From Chromobacterium alticapitis (GTDB lineage: Bacteria > Pseudomonadota > Gammaproteobacteria > Burkholderiales > Chromobacteriaceae), in NCBI RefSeq assembly GCF_002924365.1, contig NZ_PQWB01000017.1, positions 113,289-177,288 on the forward strand: a DNA stretch of 64,000 nucleotides, read 5' to 3'. Positions within the stretch are counted from its first letter, which is position 1. Every line of letters starts with the position of its first letter. The notes below the pieces were generated by a model. That model searched no databases and was not told the origin of the DNA. It saw nothing but the letters and a program-made list of their open reading frames with translations. The position numbers were made by a program, and so were the translations under genes. Positions 21,669 through 31,532 of this stretch are shown in pieces.

Positions 21669-21697
21669 TTGACAAATCGGCCGTTATCGAGTCAAAT
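21669..21697 (+). promoter_or_regulatory. Putative sigma70 promoter of rpmH
   Basis: TTGACA at 21669-21674 is followed after 17 bp by TCAAAT at 21692-21697. This would start transcription about 30 bp upstream of rpmH. Confidence 0.6.
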
Positions 21698-21736
21698 CAC
21701 GCGTTTATTTCCGTTTCGAAACAGGAAACCCATATC

Positions 21737-21871
21737 ATGAAGCGTACTTACCAACCGTCCAATACCCGTCGCAAACGCACTCACGGCTTTCTGGTCCGCA
21801 TGAAGACCCGTGGCGGCCGCGCCGTCATCGCCGCTCGCCGCGCCAAGGGCCGCAAGAAGCTGGCCGTCTAA
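21737..21871 (+). CDS. rpmH: 50S ribosomal protein L34
   Basis: The 44-residue basic protein beginning [18 protein letters not shown] is ribosomal protein L34. It starts 8 bp past AGGAAA. The longer in-frame extension into the dnaA spacer is not coding. The gene heads the rpmH-rnpA-yidD-yidC cluster, with rnpA starting 6 bp beyond its stop. Confidence 0.98.
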   Translation: MKRTYQPSNTRRKRTHGFLVRMKTRGGRAVIAARRAKGRKKLAV

Positions 21872-21877
21872 GTCCTT

Positions 21878-22240
21878 GTGGCTTACCGCTTTCGCCGTGC
21901 GCACCGGCTGTTAAAAACGGATGATTTTTCATCCGTTTTTAGTTTGCGGCAACAGCGCAGCAATGTGTTCTTTCAGGTGTACGCCCGCCCCAACGGCCTG
22001 GACCACGCCCGAGTGGGCCTGGTGGTCGGCAAGAAGGTCGCCAAGCGGGCGGTGCGCCGCAATTACATCAAGCGCTGCGTGCGCGAGTGGTTCCGCCTGA
22101 ACCAGCAAACGCTGGGCGGCATGGATTACGTTGTGCGCGCCAAGACCATGTTTACCTATGAGCAGCGCGCCGAAGCTGTAACCGCTTTGTCCGCACTGTT
22201 TGCTAAACTGGCACGATGTCGCGCGTCCTCGTCCTCTTGA
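21878..22240 (+). CDS. rnpA: Ribonuclease P protein component
   Basis: Encodes 120 residues with a GTG start ([17 protein letters not shown]). RnpA assists the catalytic RNA in trimming tRNA 5' ends. The RNR-type basic signature [20 protein letters not shown] is present. The 3' end overlaps yidD by 25 bp. The C-terminus runs into a serine-rich tail (RASSSS) created by this overlap. Confidence 0.97.
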   Translation: MAYRFRRAHRLLKTDDFSSVFSLRQQRSNVFFQVYARPNGLDHARVGLVVGKKVAKRAVRRNYIKRCVREWFRLNQQTLGGMDYVVRAKTMFTYEQRAEAVTALSALFAKLARCRASSSS

Positions 22241-22425
22241 TCCGTTTTTACCAGCTGGCTATCAGCCCGTGGTTGGCGCCGCGTTGCCGCTTCCAGCCCA
22301 CCTGTTCCAGCTACGCGATCGAGGCGCTGAGGAAACATGGCGCACTGAGGGGCGGCTGCCTTGCCGCCAGACGCATTTGCCGTTGCCACCCTTGGGGCGG
22401 CAGCGGCTATGACCCGGTTCCCTGA
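22216..22425 (+). CDS. yidD: Membrane protein insertion efficiency factor YidD
   Basis: The 69-residue protein [20 protein letters not shown] has the N-terminal amphipathic helix and the conserved [15 protein letters not shown] and [15 protein letters not shown] blocks of YidD. YidD assists YidC-dependent membrane insertion. It overlaps rnpA and lies 19 bp before yidC, the usual order. Confidence 0.96.
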   Translation: MSRVLVLLIRFYQLAISPWLAPRCRFQPTCSSYAIEALRKHGALRGGCLAARRICRCHPWGGSGYDPVP

Positions 22426-22444
22426 ACTTTCCGGTATCGAGAAG

Positions 22445-24079
22445 ATGGATTCCAAGCGACTGATAATCTTTGTTTTACTGTCCGTGGGCATCCTGTTTGG
22501 GTGGAATGAATTCTTCATGCCCAAGCATACCCCGCAACAGCAAGCGGCCAAGACTGCGGCCACGGCCGGCGCTTCCGGCGCGGCCCAGCCTGCCGACGCC
22601 AACAAGCTGACCCGCGGCCAGCGCATCCACGTCAAGACCGATCTGGTGGAAGCCGAGATCGATACCGTGGGCGGCGACCTGCGCTCGCTCAAGCTGTTGA
22701 AGCATGGCGAGACGGAAGACCACGCCAAGGCCTTCAAGCTGTTCCAGGACGACGCCAAGAATACCTATGTGGCGCAAACCGGCCTGGTTGCCGCCAGCAA
22801 CCCGGCCCTGCCGACGCATAAAACCGTGTTCGCCGCGGACAAGCCCAGCTATGAAATGACCGGCGACAAGCTGGAAGTGAAGCTGAGCGCGCCGGACGCC
22901 AACGGCGTCAAGGTGAGCAAGGTCTATACCTTCACCAAGGGCAGCTACGAGATCGGCGTCCGTTACGACATCGTGAACGGCGGTGCCATCCCGGTGGCGC
23001 CGACCGCGTACTACCGCCTGCTGCGCGACAGCCAGGCGCCGGAAGGCGAGGGCCGTTTCGCCCATACCTACACCGGCCCGGCCGTGTACACCTCCGAGCA
23101 CAAGTTCCAGAAGGTCAGCTTTGAAGACCTGGCCAAGGGCAAGGGCGACTACGCCAAGACCACCAACGACGGCTGGGTGGCCATGCTGCAGCATTACTTC
23201 ATGTCCGCCTGGATCCTGAAGCCGCTGGACGGCAAGAGCGTGTGCAAGGACGAGCGTTCCTGCCGCTTCGAGCTGACCCAGAGCAATGGCCTGAACTCCG
23301 CCGCCGCGCTGGTGGACTACGCCGCCATCGCTCCGGGCAAGAGCCTGAGCGTGAACGTGCCGCTGTACGCCGGTCCGGAAGAGTATGACCTGATCTCCAA
23401 GGTGGCGGACGGCATGGAATATGCCAAGGACTTCGGCATGTTCTACATCTTCGCCTCGCCGCTGTTCTGGCTGCTGGTGAAGCTGCACGGCCTGGTGAGC
23501 AACTGGGGCTGGGCCATCATTCTGCTGACGCTGACCGTCAAGGCCGCCTTCTACCCGTTGACGGCCGCCTCCTACCGCTCCATGGCCAAGATGAAGGCCC
23601 TGGCGCCGCGCCTGGAACGGATGAAGGAACAATACGGCGACGACCGCATGAAGTTCCAGCAAGCGGTGATGGAGATGTACAAGTCCGAGAAGGTCAACCC
23701 GCTGGGCGGCTGCCTGCCCATGCTGATCCAGATCCCGGTGTTCATCGGCCTGTACTGGGCGCTGCTGGCCTCCGTGGAGCTGCGCGGCGCGCCGTGGGTG
23801 CTGTGGTATGTCGACCTGGCCCGCCCGGACCCGTACTTCATCCTGCCGGCGCTGATGGCCATCACCATGTTCCTGCAGACATTCCTGAACCCGCCGCCGG
23901 CCGACCCGATGCAGGCGAAGATGATGAAGATCATGCCGCTGGCCTTTTCCGCGCTGTTCTTCTTCTTCCCGGCCGGCCTGGTGCTGTACTACGTGGTCAA
24001 CAACGTGCTGTCGATGACCCAGCAATGGTTCATCAACAAGCAGATCAACAAGAACAACAAGGCCGCGCTGCAATCCTGA
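22445..24079 (+). CDS. yidC: Membrane protein insertase YidC
   Basis: Encodes 544 residues starting [20 protein letters not shown], with an N-terminal transmembrane helix, a large periplasmic beta-domain (about 60-340) and a C-terminal five-helix insertase core. The conserved core begins near [15 protein letters not shown] and includes [21 protein letters not shown] longer upstream frame starting at 22361 overlaps yidD and is rejected. YidC inserts membrane proteins alone or with SecYEG. A strong terminator follows. Confidence 0.98.
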   Translation: MDSKRLIIFVLLSVGILFGWNEFFMPKHTPQQQAAKTAATAGASGAAQPADANKLTRGQRIHVKTDLVEAEIDTVGGDLRSLKLLKHGETEDHAKAFKLFQDDAKNTYVAQTGLVAASNPALPTHKTVFAADKPSYEMTGDKLEVKLSAPDANGVKVSKVYTFTKGSYEIGVRYDIVNGGAIPVAPTAYYRLLRDSQAPEGEGRFAHTYTGPAVYTSEHKFQKVSFEDLAKGKGDYAKTTNDGWVAMLQHYFMSAWILKPLDGKSVCKDERSCRFELTQSNGLNSAAALVDYAAIAPGKSLSVNVPLYAGPEEYDLISKVADGMEYAKDFGMFYIFASPLFWLLVKLHGLVSNWGWAIILLTLTVKAAFYPLTAASYRSMAKMKALAPRLERMKEQYGDDRMKFQQAVMEMYKSEKVNPLGGCLPMLIQIPVFIGLYWALLASVELRGAPWVLWYVDLARPDPYFILPALMAITMFLQTFLNPPPADPMQAKMMKIMPLAFSALFFFFPAGLVLYYVVNNVLSMTQQWFINKQINKNNKAALQS

Positions 24080-24879
24080 GCGCCTCGCCTGAATGTTTGA
24101 ACGAACCCGGCCGCTGGCCGGGTTTTTTATTGAGCGGGCAGCGCGCCCCCTCTCCCCAACCCCTCTCCCGCGGAGGGGAGAGGGGCTTCCCAGCCGCAAC
24201 ACATGGCGCAAGCCGACCCGGAATGGGCGCGAGTCTTGTTTCAAATCTGTACGCGGTGTGGCCTCTGGCCAATCCGCGCGATGGAACTGAATGTTTGAAC
24301 GAATCCGGCCGCTGGCCGGGTTTTTTTATTGAGCGGGCAGCGCGCCCCCTCTCCCCAACCCCTCTCCCGCGGAGGGGAGAGGGGCTTCCCCGCCGCAAAA
24401 CATGGCGCAAACCGACCAGGAATGGGCGCGAGTCTTGTTTCAAACCTGTACGAGGGGCGGCCATGGAGCAGACCCGTGGGTTGTTTAACCGGCCCGGCAT
24501 CGCTCGCGGGTATGGCCTCTGGCCAATCCGCGCTATGGAACTGAATGTTTGAACGAACCCGGCCTTTGGCCGGATTTTTATTGAGCGGGCAACGCGCCCC
24601 CTCTCCCCAACCCCTCTCCCGCGGGGAGAGAGGGGCTAATCAGTGCGTAGCGGCGCATGTTTGTGCAGTACTAAGCAGCCATATTGCGGGATAATGGCGG
24701 TAGTGAATACACCGCGAAAACCGCGCGGGTCCGCATCAAGATGACAGGCTGCGCTGCGCAGACGGCTCCCTCTCCCCTCGCGGGAGAGGGTTGGGGAGAG
24801 GGGCGATGCGGCCTGCTAGCCCCCCGCGCAGACCCAACAGCGGGCGGACCAACCGCGGCCAAGCAATCAAGGAATGTCG
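24080..24879. repeat. Repeat-filled spacer yidC-mnmE
   Basis: Units beginning GAATGTTTGAACGAA start at 24091, 24289 and 24543. Each carries a terminator hairpin and a CCCCTCTCCCCAACCCCTC / GGGGAGAGGGGC block, and the first two also share a downstream segment (CATGGCGCAA...GGGCGCGAGTCTTGTTTCAA). A fourth CCTCTCCC hairpin lies near 24769-24804. Frames in this stretch are products of the repeat, not genes. Confidence 0.8.
24106..24128 (+). terminator. yidC rho-independent terminator
   Basis: CCCGGCC (24106-24112) and GGCCGGG (24116-24122) form a stem with a 3-base loop, followed by six Ts. It lies 27 bp past the yidC stop. Similar hairpins recur near 24304-24327 and 24557-24578 as part of the tandem repeat. 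Confidence 0.85.
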
Positions 24880-26232
24880 ATGAACCTCAGCTACACCCCC
24901 GCCACCATCTGCGCCATCGCTACCGCCCCCGGCCGCGGCGGCGTAGGCGTGATCCGCGTCTCCGGCAAGGACTTGCTGCCGTTCGCGCAGGCCATCTCCC
25001 AGGGCAAAACGCCCAAGCCGCGCTACGCGATGTATACGGACTTCTTCGACAGCCACGGCCAGGCCATCGATAACGGCTTGCTGCTGTTCTTCCCCGGCCC
25101 CAACAGCTTTACCGGCGAAGACGTGATCGAGCTGCAAGGCCATGGCGGGCCGGTGGTGATGAAGATGCTGCTGGCGCGCTGCGTGGAGCTGGGCGCGCGG
25201 CTGGCGGAACCGGGCGAATTCACCAAGCGCGCCTTTCTCAACGACAAGCTGGACCTGGCCCAGGCGGAGAGTGTGGCGGACTTGATAGACGCCAGCAGCG
25301 AAACCGCCGCCAGGAGCGCGCTCAAATCGCTGAAGGGGGCTTTCTCGCGCCAGGTGCATGGCCTGGTGGACGAGCTGATCAATCTGCGCATGCTGGTGGA
25401 AGCCACGCTGGACTTCCCGGAAGAAGAGATTGATTTTCTCAAGCAGGCCGACGCCATCGGCCGCCTGCGCCGGCTGCGCGCCACGCTGGTGGGCGTGCAG
25501 GCCACGGCCAAGCAGGGCGCCATTCTGCGCGAGGGCATGCACGTGGTGATGGTGGGCCAGCCCAATGTCGGCAAATCCAGCCTGATGAACGCGCTGGCCG
25601 GCGACGACGTCGCCATCGTGACAGATATCGCCGGGACCACCCGCGACACGGTGCGCGAGGAAATCGTCATCGATGGCGTGCCGGTGCATGTGATCGATAC
25701 CGCCGGCCTGCGTGAAACCGACGACGTGGTGGAGAAAATAGGCATAGAGCGCACCTGGCAGGCGGTGGAGCGCGCAGACCTGGCGCTGGTGCTGACCGAC
25801 AGCCGCCATGGCCTCACCGATGAGGTGCAGGCCATCCTGGCGCGCATCCCGGCCGGCCTGCCGCGCGTGCATGTCTTCAACAAGGTGGACCTGACAGCAG
25901 ACGCGCCCGGCATCGCCGACGAAGAAGGCCACCCGCTGGTGCGCTTGTCGGCCAAGACGCATCAGGGCGTGGATCTGCTCAAGGCCAAGCTGCTGGAAAT
26001 GATAGGCTTCAGCGGCGCCGACGAAGGCGTGTTCCTGGCCCGCCAGCGCCACCTGGACGCCATCGCCCGCGCGGCGGACCACCTGGAGCTGGCCGAGGCC
26101 GATTGGGAACAAGTGGAAATCTTCGCCGAGGAGCTGCGCCTGGCGCAAAACGCCCTGTCTGAAATTACCGGCGAGTTCTCCGCCGACGACCTGTTGGGCG
26201 TGATCTTCTCCCGCTTTTGCATCGGCAAGTAA
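24880..26232 (+). CDS. mnmE: tRNA modification GTPase MnmE
   Basis: The 450-residue MnmE (TrmE), with MnmG, makes the cmnm5 modification at the wobble uridine of certain tRNAs. The start at 24880 ([20 protein letters not shown]) is preferred over the ATG 6 bp earlier because AAGGA then has normal spacing. Domains are an N-terminal folate-binding fold, a helical domain and an inserted G domain with [10 protein letters not shown] (G1), AGTTRD (G2), DTAG (G3) and NKVD (G4). The C-terminus FCIGK supplies the catalytic Cys. It is intact and a housekeeping gene. Confidence 0.97.
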   Translation: MNLSYTPATICAIATAPGRGGVGVIRVSGKDLLPFAQAISQGKTPKPRYAMYTDFFDSHGQAIDNGLLLFFPGPNSFTGEDVIELQGHGGPVVMKMLLARCVELGARLAEPGEFTKRAFLNDKLDLAQAESVADLIDASSETAARSALKSLKGAFSRQVHGLVDELINLRMLVEATLDFPEEEIDFLKQADAIGRLRRLRATLVGVQATAKQGAILREGMHVVMVGQPNVGKSSLMNALAGDDVAIVTDIAGTTRDTVREEIVIDGVPVHVIDTAGLRETDDVVEKIGIERTWQAVERADLALVLTDSRHGLTDEVQAILARIPAGLPRVHVFNKVDLTADAPGIADEEGHPLVRLSAKTHQGVDLLKAKLLEMIGFSGADEGVFLARQRHLDAIARAADHLELAEADWEQVEIFAEELRLAQNALSEITGEFSADDLLGVIFSRFCIGK

Positions 26233-26242
26233 GGCTGTAGGA

Positions 26243-26270
26243 CGGAAGCCCGGTCTGGCCGGGCGTTCCG
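26243..26270. terminator. Hairpin after mnmE
   Basis: CGGAA-CCCGG pairs with CCGGG-TTCCG around a short loop, 10 bp past the mnmE stop and without a T-run. The same stem sequence follows the 47240-49150 gene at 49150-49182, so it is a recurrent element that may slow or end transcription. Confidence 0.5.
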
Positions 26271-26341
26271 CCATGGTTTGCCGCGAGCGGGCGCGGCGGA
26301 TCGCCCCGTCGGGGCATCCGCCCTACCGTGAGAATTCAGGT

Positions 26342-26815
26342 TTACGGCGCCAGCTTCTTGATGGGGAAGCTATCCAGGGGCTTGATTTCTTTGAGCACGA
26401 ACATGCTTTGCATCTCCTTCATGCCCGGCAAGCGGCGCACCACCGACATGGCGAAATCGGCGTAAGAGTCCAGATCCGCCGCCACTACTTGCAGCAGGAA
26501 GTCGGCATCCCCGCCGATGCTGTAGCAGGCAACCACGTCTTCCATCGCGATCACCTGCTCCTCGAACTTCTTGGCCTCCGCTTCGCTGTGGCTATCCAGA
26601 ACCACCCGGATGAAGACCATCACGCCCAAGCCTATCTTCTTGCGATTCAGCACAGCCCGATAGCCCTGAATGACCTTGTCGTCTTCCAGCTTGCGCACTT
26701 TGCGCCAGCAGGGAGAAGCGGACATGCCTATTTTCTCGGCGAGTTCCTGATTGGTCATGCGGGCGTCGCTCTGCAGTAGCTGGAGCAGCGCCATATCTGT
26801 CGAGTTAAGCGCCAT
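26342..26815 (-). CDS. Lrp/AsnC family transcriptional regulator
   Basis: The 157-residue protein has an N-terminal HTH (NQELAEKIGMSASPCWRKVRKLE, about 22-44) and a C-terminal RAM/AsnC ligand-binding domain including YSIGGDADFLLQVVAADLDSY. Lrp-type proteins form octamers and sense amino acids. It is divergently oriented to a LysE-type exporter (27122-27748), a common pairing in which the regulator controls the exporter. The specific amino acid is unknown. Confidence 0.92.
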   Translation of the reverse strand: MALNSTDMALLQLLQSDARMTNQELAEKIGMSASPCWRKVRKLEDDKVIQGYRAVLNRKKIGLGVMVFIRVVLDSHSEAEAKKFEEQVIAMEDVVACYSIGGDADFLLQVVAADLDSYADFAMSVVRRLPGMKEMQSMFVLKEIKPLDSFPIKKLAP

Positions 26816-27121
26816 GAGAAAAATCCTTTCTCTTTGATGGCTAGATGAGTCAGCTTTTTGCTGAAATATTGAATAATTAGATCAAGATAGACAAAAAAAT
26901 CCTACAGCCTACTGCATAATGAATTGTCAATCAAACGTCATTTCATGGCGCGGGGCGATCTCCCGGCGGCGCTGGCGAGGCGATGCTTGGAAAGCGCGGG
27001 CGAGGGGTGGTGCAAGCGGAGTCTTGAGCGGTTTTGCCGGGGATGACAGGGGTTACGCTGAAAACTCCCCACACTGGGCTTTCAACCATTGATCAATGCA
27101 TTTATCTAGATAGGGACGAAT
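26816..27121. promoter_or_regulatory. Divergent lrp-lysE promoter region
   Basis: This 306-bp spacer between divergent genes has an AT-rich stretch (26830-26945) next to the regulator and a GC-rich central part. It should carry promoters for both genes and Lrp sites; no individual site could be fixed. Confidence 0.4.
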
Positions 27122-27748
27122 ATGCTGGGCAGCGCTCAAATTCTCTCTTACATCGCCGCGCTGGGCTTGGCGGCGGCCATTCCGGGGCCAGGCATGACCG
27201 CGCTGGTGGCGCGCAGCATAAGCGGCGGCGCCATCGCGGGCTTCATCATGTTATCCGGCCTGATTCTAGGAGACTTGATCTACCTTTCACTCGCCGTATT
27301 CGGCATGGCCGTGATCGCGCATGCTTATGCCTCCATTTTCACGCTGATCAACTGGGCGGCTTCGCTCTACTTATGCCTGCTGGCCTGGCAGTTTTGGCGG
27401 CATCAGCCACAGGCCGTCAATATCGAGCAAAAGACGAGCGGACGGCAGCTGGCATCGGCCTGGCTTTCCGGCTTGACCATCACGCTGGGCAACCCCAAGA
27501 CCATCGCGTTTTATCTGGCGATTCTGCCGCTGGTGATTTCCCTGGATTCGGTTAGCTGGCAGACCTGGGGCCTGATGCTGGTGCCGCTGACTTTGCTGGT
27601 GCTGCTGGCCGTGGGCGGCGTGTGTATCCTCGCCGCGCTGCGCATTCGCCATTTTCTGTCGAGCGCGGCGGCGCAACGGCTGCTGTTCCGGTCGGCGGGC
27701 TGCATCATGATGCTGGCGGCGTTTGGCATGGTGGCCAAGACCTTGTGA
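27122..27748 (+). CDS. LysE family amino-acid exporter
   Basis: Encodes 208 residues with about six hydrophobic segments and the LysE/RhtB signature PGPGMTALVARSISGG near residues 21-36. GNPKTIAFYLAILP near the middle is also typical. These inner-membrane proteins export basic or neutral amino acids or derivatives. AGGGAC precedes the ATG. The divergent Lrp regulator suggests amino-acid-responsive expression. Substrate is unknown. Confidence 0.93.
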   Translation: MLGSAQILSYIAALGLAAAIPGPGMTALVARSISGGAIAGFIMLSGLILGDLIYLSLAVFGMAVIAHAYASIFTLINWAASLYLCLLAWQFWRHQPQAVNIEQKTSGRQLASAWLSGLTITLGNPKTIAFYLAILPLVISLDSVSWQTWGLMLVPLTLLVLLAVGGVCILAALRIRHFLSSAAAQRLLFRSAGCIMMLAAFGMVAKTL

Positions 27749-27808
27749 GTGGATTGGGAGGCGTTCCAGTCTACTTCAGCATTGCGCTGCGTGGAGCCAG
27801 GCCAACAA

Positions 27809-27839
27809 GAAACCGCCTCGTGAGGCGGTTTCTCATTTT
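27809..27839 (+). terminator. lysE terminator
   Basis: GAAACCGCCTC (27809-27819) pairs with GAGGCGGTTTC (27822-27832), followed by TCATTTT. It lies 60 bp past the lysE stop. Confidence 0.75.
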
Positions 27840-27983
27840 GAGTCTGGCGCAATGCTTGGCGCAGACTTGGCTGGCCGTTGATCACGTCGCGCGCGCGGGA
27901 GGATGTGCGTGTGAAAGACAGGCGTTGCGTGATTATTCGCTGATATTCGGCAAGATACCGTAATCTCAATGGATAAGGGCGGC

Positions 27984-30161
27984 TCAGGCCTGCTCGCTCG
28001 CCGTAGCTTGAATCGACTCACCCACCGCGTCTGCGCTGGGTATCTCGGCATTGACCGTATCCTGCACGATCTTGCCCTGTTCCAGCACCACCACGCGCTC
28101 CGCCATGGCGATGGTTTCCGGCCGGTGCGCCACCAAGAGCCGGGTCATGGCGATATCTCGCACCGCGGCGTTGACCAGTTTCTCGTTCCAGACGTCCAGA
28201 TGGCTGGTGGCCTCGTCCAGCACTAGCAGCTTGGGCTGCTTGTACAGCGCGCGCGCCAGCAGGATGCGCTGCTTCTGGCCGCCGGACAGGCCGGAGCCGA
28301 TGTCGCCAACAAGAGTGTTGTAAGCCATTGGCATGGCCATGATTTCATCGTGGATAGCGGCCAGCTTGGCGCATTCCTGGATGCGAGCCTGATCCGGCTG
28401 CGGGTCGAAGAAGCAGACATTGTCGGCGATGGAGCCGGAAAACAGCTGGTCGTCCTGCATCACGGTGCCCAATAGCTGGCGGTAATTGCCTAGCCCCAGT
28501 TGTTTGAGTGGAATGCCTCCGACCAAAATCTCTCCCTCGGTGGGTTCCAGCAGGCCCAGCATCAATTTGAGCAGCGTAGTCTTGCCGCAGCCTGAGGCGC
28601 CGGTGATGGCCAGGCACTGGCCGGCCGGCACGGTTAGGTTCATCTCCCGCAGCACATAGGGCTCGCTGTCGGAATAGCGGAAGGCGACATTGCGCACTTC
28701 GAGCGCCGGCTGGACGTGAGCGGGGTCGATCTCCACATCGTTCTGCTCCGCTTCCGGTTCAGTCAGCACGATGTCCGCCACGCGTTCGCCGTGCAGTTTC
28801 AGCATGCGCAATTCGAACAGCTTGTCGATCAAGGCGGCGATGCGCTGGCTGAACTGGTCCTTGTAGCTGAGGAAGGCGAACAGCATGCCCACCGAAAATT
28901 GGTTGTCCATCACCGCCAGCGCTGCCAGCCACACCACGATCACCCGCTCGGCGTTGAACAGCAGCGTATTGGCGGTCTGAAATGAAATGGACAGGCGGGA
29001 AATACGCAGGTCGGCGTTGAACTGGTCGGCCAGCATATTCATCCAGCCGATGCGGCGCTCTTCCTGGCGGCCGAACAGCCGCACGCTCTGCACGCCGCGC
29101 GCGGATTCCATGAAGTGGGTACTTTGGCGCGAGGCGTGGATAATCTGCTCGGCTGTGGCCTCGCGCAGCGCACGGAAGATGCTCCAGCGCAGCAGCGCGT
29201 ACAAGACCACGGCGATCAGGCTGACCAGCGCCAGCTTGGCGCTGTACAACAGCATCACGCCCAGGGTGGCGATCACCAGCATGCCGTCTATCACGCCCTC
29301 CACCAGCTGGGTGGTGATGCTTTTCTGTATGGTCTGGATGGAGCCGAAGCGGGAGACGATGTCGCCGAGATGGCGTTTTTCGAACCATGGCAGCGGCAGC
29401 CGCAGCAAATGTGCGAAGGCATTGCCCAGCCACTGGAAGTTCAGATTGGCCGCCAGTGCGGTAGCCGCCCAGGAGCGCACGGCGCTGATGGCGGTTTGCA
29501 GCAGCACCAGCAGCAGGAAGCCTATGCCCAGCACCGTTACCAGATTGCGGTCCGCCGCCACCAGCGCCTCGTCCACCACCCACTGCAAATAGAACGGCGC
29601 CGCCAGCGCGCACACCTGCAGCGCGAGGCCTAGCAGCAGAAGTTGCGATAGTCCGCCTCCAAGCCCCTCAACTTGGCCCATCAGCGACAGCAGGCTGAAC
29701 TGTTGCAGCTCCTCCGTCTGCTGGAAAGAGGCTCCAGGCGTCAGCTCCAACGCTACGCCGGTAAAGTGCTTGGACACCTCGTCTATTGCCAGCTTGCGCT
29801 CGCCCACCGCCGGGTCATGGATGACGATGTGGGAGGACGCCACCTGCTTCAGCACTACAAAGTGGTTCATGTCCCAATGCAGCACGCAGGGCAGCTTCAA
29901 CTGCGGCAGATGCTGCAAATCCAGCTTCAGCGGGCGCGACTGCAGGCCCAGGCCTTGGGCCATGGTGATCAGGCTCTTCAGCGTGCTGCCCTTCAGCGAG
30001 ACTGAAAAGCGGCGGCGCATATTGGCCAGGTCGATATGGTGGCCCCAGTAGCCGGCCACCATGGCCAGGCTGGCCAGGCCGCATTCGGCGGCTTCGGTCT
30101 GCAGCAGCAGCGGCAGGCGGCGGCGGCCCCAAAATTGCAAAGACAGCGCTTGATGATGCAT
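27984..30161 (-). CDS. Peptidase-containing (C39) ABC transporter
   Basis: This 725-residue PCAT-type protein combines three functions. The N-terminal C39 peptidase (about 1-135) has the oxyanion/catalytic block QTEAAECGLASLAMV with the Cys, His in HWDMNHFVVL and Asp in IHDPAVGER. A six-helix membrane domain follows (about 160-440). The ATPase has Walker A GASGCGKTT, signature LSGGQKQR and Walker B LLVLDEAT. Such proteins cut double-glycine leaders and export the released peptide. The start MHHQALSLQFW is 1 bp past the adaptor stop. Its natural substrates are the two GG peptides encoded divergently at 32770-33167. Confidence 0.95.
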   Translation of the reverse strand: MHHQALSLQFWGRRRLPLLLQTEAAECGLASLAMVAGYWGHHIDLANMRRRFSVSLKGSTLKSLITMAQGLGLQSRPLKLDLQHLPQLKLPCVLHWDMNHFVVLKQVASSHIVIHDPAVGERKLAIDEVSKHFTGVALELTPGASFQQTEELQQFSLLSLMGQVEGLGGGLSQLLLLGLALQVCALAAPFYLQWVVDEALVAADRNLVTVLGIGFLLLVLLQTAISAVRSWAATALAANLNFQWLGNAFAHLLRLPLPWFEKRHLGDIVSRFGSIQTIQKSITTQLVEGVIDGMLVIATLGVMLLYSAKLALVSLIAVVLYALLRWSIFRALREATAEQIIHASRQSTHFMESARGVQSVRLFGRQEERRIGWMNMLADQFNADLRISRLSISFQTANTLLFNAERVIVVWLAALAVMDNQFSVGMLFAFLSYKDQFSQRIAALIDKLFELRMLKLHGERVADIVLTEPEAEQNDVEIDPAHVQPALEVRNVAFRYSDSEPYVLREMNLTVPAGQCLAITGASGCGKTTLLKLMLGLLEPTEGEILVGGIPLKQLGLGNYRQLLGTVMQDDQLFSGSIADNVCFFDPQPDQARIQECAKLAAIHDEIMAMPMAYNTLVGDIGSGLSGGQKQRILLARALYKQPKLLVLDEATSHLDVWNEKLVNAAVRDIAMTRLLVAHRPETIAMAERVVVLEQGKIVQDTVNAEIPSADAVGESIQATASEQA

Positions 30162-30162
30162 A

Positions 30163-31443
30163 TCAGACCTTTCCGCTGATGCTGTACAGCGGCTCCAGCA
30201 CCCATTCGTATAGCTTGCGCGTTTCCAGCAGCACGCTGGCGTCCAGGGCCATGCCGGCTCGCAGCGCTTGGACTTGTCCATAGGCGGTGACATTCTGGCG
30301 ATCTAGTTGAACGCGCACCCGATATAAGGGTTCATTGTTTTGGCTGGCGCTTGTCGCACTCAGCTCGTCCGGCCGCAGAGCGCTGCGCGAAATCTCGCGC
30401 ACGGTACCGCGAAATTGTCCGAATTTTTGATAGGGATAAGCCTGGTAGCGGATCAAGACCGGCATGCCCGCTTTGACGAAGCCGGCGGCGCGGGAGGGCG
30501 CATACAACTCGGCTTCCAGCGGAGATCCTGCCGGCGACAAATTGGCCATGGCTTGGCCGCTGATGACGGTTTGGCCGGCTTGCGCAGTGATGCCGCTGAT
30601 CATGCCGTCTTGCGGCGCGCGTACCAATAGATGGCGTTTGGCCTCGTTTTCGGTCAAGTCTTGCTCTATCGAATCGACATTGCGTTTTGTCGCGGCTTCG
30701 TCGCGTTGCGCTTGTAGGCGAAGCTCGTCTTGATCTGCATGGATCGTATCCAGTTCACTTTGCGCAGCCGCGCGGCTGCGTTTCAAATCGGCCAACTTGG
30801 TTTGTTGATCTATCAACTCAGCCTGTTTGTCTTGCAGCGCGGCGGCAGAGATGAAATGAGCCTCTTGCAATTTGTGGGTGCGAGCCACGGCCTGCTCCGA
30901 CAATTCCACTCGTCTTTGTTGCAGGGATATCTGTTCGTCGATGCGCAGCACTTCCTTCCGCTGATCCATCTCCTTGCGTAGCGTCGACTCGGCTTTCTGC
31001 TTCGCTTGTTGTCGCAGCAGGCTCTGATCACCGACAAGACTATCGCGTCTGGCAAGCAGCAAGGCTGTGATGGTTTGTTCCACATCGTTACGGGTCGCAC
31101 TGGTGCGTGCATTGGAGAGGACGAATAAAACGTCTCCAGCCTTGACTTGTTTTCCCTCTTGGACCCGCACTTCAGAGATAGTGCCGTCCTGAATTGATTT
31201 CACCCTTATTAGACCATTTTTTGGAAATAATATGCCTTTAATTTGTGATTTTTCAGTGTAACTGGCTCGGAAAAAGAATAAAAGAATCGCAATCGCGATG
31301 CCGCAGAACAGAATGGTTAGATACGAGAGCGCCCTGTTTCTGGTCAATATTATTGATCCATATCGGCGATCTCCCAACCGCGCTATAACCTCTTTTCGGA
31401 ATAAGGTTGAACGCAACGGAGGCTTGTTGTTGTTGTGAGACAT
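30163..31443 (-). CDS. HlyD-family periplasmic adaptor
   Basis: Encodes 426 residues: a cytoplasmic N-terminus, one transmembrane helix (YLTILFCGIAIAILLFFF, about 41-58), a lipoyl half (IQDGTISEVRVQEGKQVKAG), long coiled-coil helices (about 115-265) and the second lipoyl half (LLVRAPQDGMISGITAQAGQ). Adaptors of this type link the inner-membrane ABC exporter to an outer-membrane channel of the TolC type. It is coupled to the downstream C39 ABC gene (1-bp spacing) and divergent from the radical SAM gene. The first 80 codons are AT-richer than the rest. No TolC-like gene is in the window. Confidence 0.93.
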   Translation of the reverse strand: MSHNNNKPPLRSTLFRKEVIARLGDRRYGSIILTRNRALSYLTILFCGIAIAILLFFFRASYTEKSQIKGILFPKNGLIRVKSIQDGTISEVRVQEGKQVKAGDVLFVLSNARTSATRNDVEQTITALLLARRDSLVGDQSLLRQQAKQKAESTLRKEMDQRKEVLRIDEQISLQQRRVELSEQAVARTHKLQEAHFISAAALQDKQAELIDQQTKLADLKRSRAAAQSELDTIHADQDELRLQAQRDEAATKRNVDSIEQDLTENEAKRHLLVRAPQDGMISGITAQAGQTVISGQAMANLSPAGSPLEAELYAPSRAAGFVKAGMPVLIRYQAYPYQKFGQFRGTVREISRSALRPDELSATSASQNNEPLYRVRVQLDRQNVTAYGQVQALRAGMALDASVLLETRKLYEWVLEPLYSISGKV

Positions 31444-31510
31444 TTCCCATTCTCATACTATTGTCATAACAAGTTCATGTTGACAAATCCTGAATCGAAA
31501 TGCAACGATG

Positions 31511-31532
31511 AATTGACAATGACATTGTAATT
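31511..31532. promoter_or_regulatory. Palindrome in the divergent peptide-cluster promoter
   Basis: AATTGACAAT and ATTGTAATT form an interrupted dyad around GAC in the 248-bp spacer between the adaptor and radical SAM genes. It overlaps a TTGACA hexamer, so a regulator binding here could control one or both transcripts. Confidence 0.4.

Larger units (their letters stand above)
21405..21736. other. dnaA-rpmH divergent spacer
   Basis: This 332-bp region separates the left-running dnaA operon from the right-running rpmH operon. It contains one DnaA box and the rpmH promoter. The dnaA-proximal 200 bp are GC-rich and no cluster of DnaA boxes is visible, so it is not called as oriC. Confidence 0.6.

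Noticed and set aside
21405-21736. oriC call
   Set aside because: Only one perfect DnaA box and no repeat cluster were seen; gene order alone is not enough.
24080-24879. Possible CRISPR array or coding repeats
   Set aside because: Units are about 200 bp, contain terminators and REP-like hairpins, and have no short regular repeats with unique spacers. The same applies at 49.2 and 59.5 kb.
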